Assembly (NCBI GenBank): GCA_023653785.1
Contig: JAMKCH010087982.1
Coordinates: 29,705 to 93,704, forward strand
Direction of reading: 5' to 3'
DNA from: Ophioderma brevispina
Lineage: Eukaryota; Echinodermata; Ophiuroidea; Amphilepidida; Ophiodermatidae
DNA: 64,000 nt
Part shown: positions 60,011 through 64,000 of the stretch, piece by piece
Layout of the letters: each line of letters begins with the position of its first letter
Position numbering within the stretch: the stretch's first letter is position 1
Made by a program: the position numbers and the translations under genes
The notes under the pieces: generated by a model
The model's database searches: none
Told to the model about the DNA's origin: nothing
What the model saw: the letters and a program-made list of their open reading frames with translations, nothing else

Positions 60011-61877
60011 TCATAATGTCACCGGCCTCAACCACAATCTCTCCTCGAATTCCTCTGCGCTTCTCACCCTCTTCTCTCGCTTTAATGGGGGTAGCTCCGC
60101 TGAATCAGTACCATCAATCGCCCGTTCTGAGGCCATAACTGAGTGATGCCCCTCACGCTGGTCATCCCTAGCCCTTTTCTCCCCTCTCAAGTGGGGTGGT
60201 CTATATCGCGCCGTAGTGGCGGTGATATGTGGAAGCGACGTTCGGCCCTGGCCGTCAAGACTGTCCCCCATTTCTAACTGTGGAAGTCCACAAACCAAGT
60301 CTTCCTCGCGCCCATCGCGCGGCAACGATCCTTGGCTCTCCGGTGACCCCACTCCAAGGCGTGGTAAAGATGGCCGAACCCCAATCCTCTCGGGTTTACA
60401 CGTACCTTCCTCCTGCCACTGTTGCAACTTGCTTGTCCCAGGCACTACTAATGGTCGTGATCCATCTGCCTCAACTCCATAAACCTTCAACTCACTATTG
60501 AAACCATTGCTTTTCACACCCCTTGGCAGACTCTTGCTTCACTCTCTTCTAGTATTCGTTGACGCTCCCTCTCGGCCTGCTCCGCTCGTCTTTGCAGTTC
60601 CTCCTTCTCCTTAGTCAACCGTGCTATGATGATATCACGATCTTCCTCTCGTTTTATCTGCCTGGCACTTCTTTTTTGCTCCACCGCTCCCCCCTGTTTA
60701 GCCGCCATCTTCCCTTGATCTCTCCCTTCCATTTCTGCTTACTTTTGTGGTCCAACTTCAATACCTCCGCACCCTGGGTATCTTTGAGCCTCTCTTGCAT
60801 CCGGGTTTTGAGACACGTCACACTCCGATAAATCACACTGCTGCCCTTTACAAGGTCTGGCTCGTCTGTTCCCTTCCTTTCTCTGATGGCGCTCTTCACG
60901 TTCGCTCATCCGCTGCTCTCTCTCCAGCAGATCAGCCTCATCCATTCTAAACTGTCTCCTTCTCTCCGTCCCCATTCTTTCGCATCGTCTCTGCAATTTT
61001 TTTTCCATTTCTCTCAGGCGCTCTTCTTCTTCCTCTCTAGGCGACGCTCAACCATCATTAGGCGTTCCTCCTCCCTTTTCGTCTTCTCCTTTAACTTTTG
61101 CCTCTCCTTTTCTTGCCATCCCTCGGACACGTTCCATCTCTTCCCACTATCTCATCGTCTCCGCCCGACGGGGTTCGTTCGCCTTGAGCTGCCCCTCGTC
61201 CCAATCCTTTGGTCTTGCATCTTCCATCCGTCTACACTTTCGCCAATGGCGCTTCCGTCTCTGATCTCCTTCCTCCCACTCTCGATCAAGTTCCTTCGGC
61301 TTCCTTTCTCCCCGGCGTCTCTTCCACTTCCCTCGCCGATCCAGCTCTTCACACTCTCTTCAGTTGTCTCTCCGCCACTCTCTCCCATCGGTCCTCCCTT
61401 TCTATGGGGATACTCCTTGGGTCTAACGACGGCTTTTGCTCTCCCTCGCATATCCTGCTCAGTCCTTATTGCGCCTCTTGGTTGTCGAAACTTTATCTCT
61501 TGGTCGTCTGTATCAGTCCAAAACTCATCACTGGTATCTCGTTTCACAATTCCTCTTTCACGTAATTCACCACCATAAGTCTCATCCTCTGAACTCTCCG
61601 GGATATGCTTAAAATCTTCCTCATCTCTCATATCTCCATCGCTCACACTACTGCTCCTTGAGTCGTCATCTCTCAGCTCCTTTCGCCTTTTCTCACTCTT
61701 CATCATCATTGCTCCTCCGCCGTTCATACCGGCGAAATCGGTACCTCTCACAACTCCATCTGTGTCCCAGTCACTCCATCTGGATCTCTCATGGTCGTCC
61801 TCTCTCCAGCTCCATTTCGTCACTAGTGTCACCCTTCTGATCACCTGCTTCTGCCATCGCAATCGTCTCTCCACCAA
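60011..61877 (-). pseudogene. Ty3/gypsy gag, broken into several frames (copy B)
   Basis: The frames 61877-61152, 61008-60739, 60732-60514 and 60517-60011 mirror copy A. Near 60414 copy B has an extra CTC relative to 7189, and near 60497 it differs by two bases, which alters the last frame's start. Charged, coiled-coil-like, with no zinc knuckle seen. Confidence 0.65.
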
Positions 61878-61906
61878 GTAACACGTGTCGCTCCCACAAT
61901 TAAGAA

Positions 61907-61923
61907 TCCCACTTCTGACACCA
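61907..61923 (-). promoter_or_regulatory. Primer binding site, tRNA-Leu type (copy B)
   Basis: The same TCCCACTTCTGACACCA on the plus strand as at 8682-8698. Confidence 0.85.
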
Positions 61924-61926
61924 ATG

Positions 61927-62343
61927 TGTAGCCGGAACGCCGCAACCTCCGTCTGGCCTGGGTAAGTTATAGGGGCAGAACCCTATGCTTCTCCCGGGGA
62001 AAACGACACACGAACTCAGTCATATAGATAGCCTATAGCTCACAATTCTAGATTTATTATCACAACTACGTCACATACAGTTAACAGCTTGGTACAGGAT
62101 GCTTGGTAGGGTACCTGTTAATGTACAGGATACTAAAGGACGAGCGGTGAAACCTCATGCTTGAACGGCATGGAGTGATCACGCGTGGGCGACGCTCTGG
62201 TTGGCTAGATATATCGCCCCATCCGGCGGTTGTGTTACTGCTCATGAATAATTCATAATGTGCGCGGCAAGGTTTTATGAATGAAATTAGTACTCTATTA
62301 CTACTACAAATAATAATTATCATTTTACGAAATTACAGAGCAC
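61927..62343 (-). repeat. Ty3/gypsy 5' LTR (copy B; outer edge approximate)
   Basis: Duplicate of 8702-9118. The inner edge TGTAGCC is clear and the outer edge is estimated. Confidence 0.6.
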
Positions 62344-63275
62344 AATTTACCAATCCCGTTTCAATATCTTATCCGGGTATCTTATTTGCATTTCTATGAA
62401 ACGTTCCCCGCGTTTACCAAAAGCCGCGTTTTCTTCCTTTTCTAGCATTTGTTTAAGTTGCAAAAAATAACTTCCATAGACCATTCTCTGCATAGACCTA
62501 TTCTTCACTTTTAAGCTGTTTCTGCAAATTTTAAATATTTTGACTCTTTGATAGTGGCAGGCCTGCGCCTGCCCTGGATAGTGGTTTTAAATCAATGGTG
62601 ACATCTAAATTTGGGGTTTCTTATCTGCCACCGCCTAGCCACCCACTGTCTGGTGGTGTGCGCCCTCTTTACGCCCTCTTCTTGCCAGGTTAAAGATATT
62701 ATTCTTCGCTGGATGAAAAAAATAAGTAATACCACCAACTTAAGTAAATGTGTAAATTCAATGCATAAATTAGGACTATATTGTAATTTATTCAAACAAA
62801 ATAAATCTTAACCAAATTAAAATGATCATTTAAAACCTTAATATTAACTTTCACCATGTTAAAACTATTCGGATTGCATCAGCTGATTTTTGTTTACAAC
62901 CAATGATCCTGTTACAACCAAGGAGCTTATACAAGGTCGTGGTCAGAAGTAGTCAGATATCCAGCCCGCCAGTAAAATGTGTCAAAGATGATCTAAATAT
63001 AACCCTTTATCTAATTTTGCATACAATCGTTATCGAGGCTACATATTCATATTTGCGTATTAAAACTACGTCAATTTGTCAGTTTGATAAACATTCACAT
63101 TGACGACCACCATAACACAATTTCATTGAATTTGAATTTCTCACAAGCTGAAGCTCATGAGCTGTGCTGTGTAAACTACCTGTCGATGTTGAAAAAAAGG
63201 TAAGAAATGGAATCAGCAGGGGGCTGAATGTGTGGTTATGTCGAGATGAGACGTCAATGAATATGGGGGTTGTAA
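62344..63275. other. Spacer (copy B of 9119-10048)
   Basis: No gene recognised. A one-base difference in the T run near 62538 was seen relative to copy A. Confidence 0.5.
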
Positions 63276-64000
63276 GCAGGGCCGTACGCAGGATTTATTT
63301 TGAGGGGGTGCGGGACTTCAAAAAAGTGGACCTTTTTTGTCGGGTCGCCTTACCAGACCTTCATTTCTGAGGAGAGCTATAGCTCCGGAGTTCCTACAGC
63401 TCTCCTGAGCAGTCTTTCAGGAGCTCCAAAAATTGAGCTCCTTATTACTTGAAAAGCCTGTGTTTTTGTTATGACATGTAATTAATTGAGCTCCTTGTTG
63501 GGCTCCTAATGAATCTAGGAGAGTTATTAACAGAGCTCCTCTTTTTTTCATAAATGAAGGCCTGCCTTACATGCTTAGCGACCCGACTATATTAGAAACC
63601 ACTGCTCTCAAAATTGCGAAGGAGTCTATTTCTATATCTGAAGGTAATTTCATTAAATGTTTTTCTTTTATGAAAATGATCTATGTACTAAGTAATTTTG
63701 GAGTTTTAGTGTTGGGTGTGTAATGCAATGCAATTTCAGATTGGAGGTTTTAAATGGCCTTAAAAAGCATTTCTTTGATTTTAGTCTCTGCCAAGACTGG
63801 CTGGGAAATGGGAGTTTGGTTAAAACGTTGCAGGGATAGATAAATGGTGAGTAACGAATAGGAGAGTTATAAGTAAGAAAATGATCAGGCCACGTAGAGT
63901 TAATCCATGGTTAAACTACGGTGAGCAAGAGGTATATGACAAGGTTGAAAGGCAAAAAATTGGAAGGGATATTATTTAAGACGAAAATTTAGGTAAAATC
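63276..64000. mobile_element. Left part of the possible hAT-like element (copy B, cut by window end)
   Basis: CAGGGCCGTACGCAGGA and following sequence as at 10050. Single-base homopolymer differences from copy A occur near 63306, 63664, 63753 and 63880. Confidence 0.4.

Larger units (their letters stand above)
53260..64000 (+). repeat. Large segmental duplication, copy B
   Basis: The counterpart of 1-10774, cut by the window end. Unlike copy A, its left context is visible: the duplicated part starts inside the 3.86 kb element, but only because the window begins there in copy A. The true duplication may extend further on both sides. Confidence 0.95.

Noticed and set aside
1..64000. The two 10.7 kb copies as long terminal repeats of a giant element
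   Set aside because: They contain complete unrelated transposons and spacer, have no LTR-type ends, and are cut by the window; a segmental duplication or assembly effect is simpler.

Overview
The window is animal (metazoan) genomic DNA, AT-rich, with one recognisable host gene and otherwise dense, nested repeats. Eukaryotic signs are a class-C GPCR exon ending at a GTAAG splice donor, several non-LTR retrotransposons, a Ty3/gypsy LTR element, a DD41D Tc1/mariner relative, many short non-autonomous DNA elements with clear target-site duplications, and microsatellites. The repeat mix suggests a marine invertebrate, perhaps a deuterostome such as a hemichordate; that placement is an inference and weak. 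There are no bacterial operons and no CRISPR array.

Layout. Positions 1-10,774 and 53,260-64,000 are two same-orientation copies of one >=10.7 kb segment, cut by both window edges, with a period of about 53.26 kb. Each copy holds the right end of a TIR element, a broken piece of non-LTR reverse transcriptase, a ~970 bp foldback element, and a decayed minus-strand Ty3/gypsy element (LTR, tRNA-Leu-type primer site, gag, protease, RT, RNase H, integrase). Most of the segment reads as identical, but differences pile up around 5.6-6.5 kb.

10.8-27 kb is repeat-rich spacer: a hAT-type MITE with perfect 8 bp duplications, a second foldback copy, TTAA MITEs nested in a TIR element, a tRNA-derived repeat, a 57 bp (19-codon) tandem repeat, and a 271 bp exact direct repeat. 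27-35 kb is a nest of transposons: a minus-strand endonuclease/RT retroelement split by a plus-strand CR1/Rex/Jockey-like element, an RTE-like 3' end, and a mariner-type transposase split by an 819 bp MITE. 35.9-39.5 kb is a ~3.6 kb inverted repeat with ~1.1 kb arms.

42,048-44,062 (minus) is the host gene: a metabotropic-glutamate-receptor-like exon with signal peptide, Venus-flytrap domain, cysteine-rich domain and TM1 to early TM4. It carries one single-base frame break, and no exon for TM4-TM7 was found in the 42 kb downstream. 45.4-46.4 kb is a repeat packed with AGGTCA-type direct repeats. From 48.4 kb a second copy of the endonuclease/RT retroelement begins; it is interrupted at its RT by a 3.86 kb TIR element and resumes inside the second copy of the large duplication. 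Apart from the receptor, everything interpretable is mobile DNA or its remains; no operon-like or defence-like system was seen.
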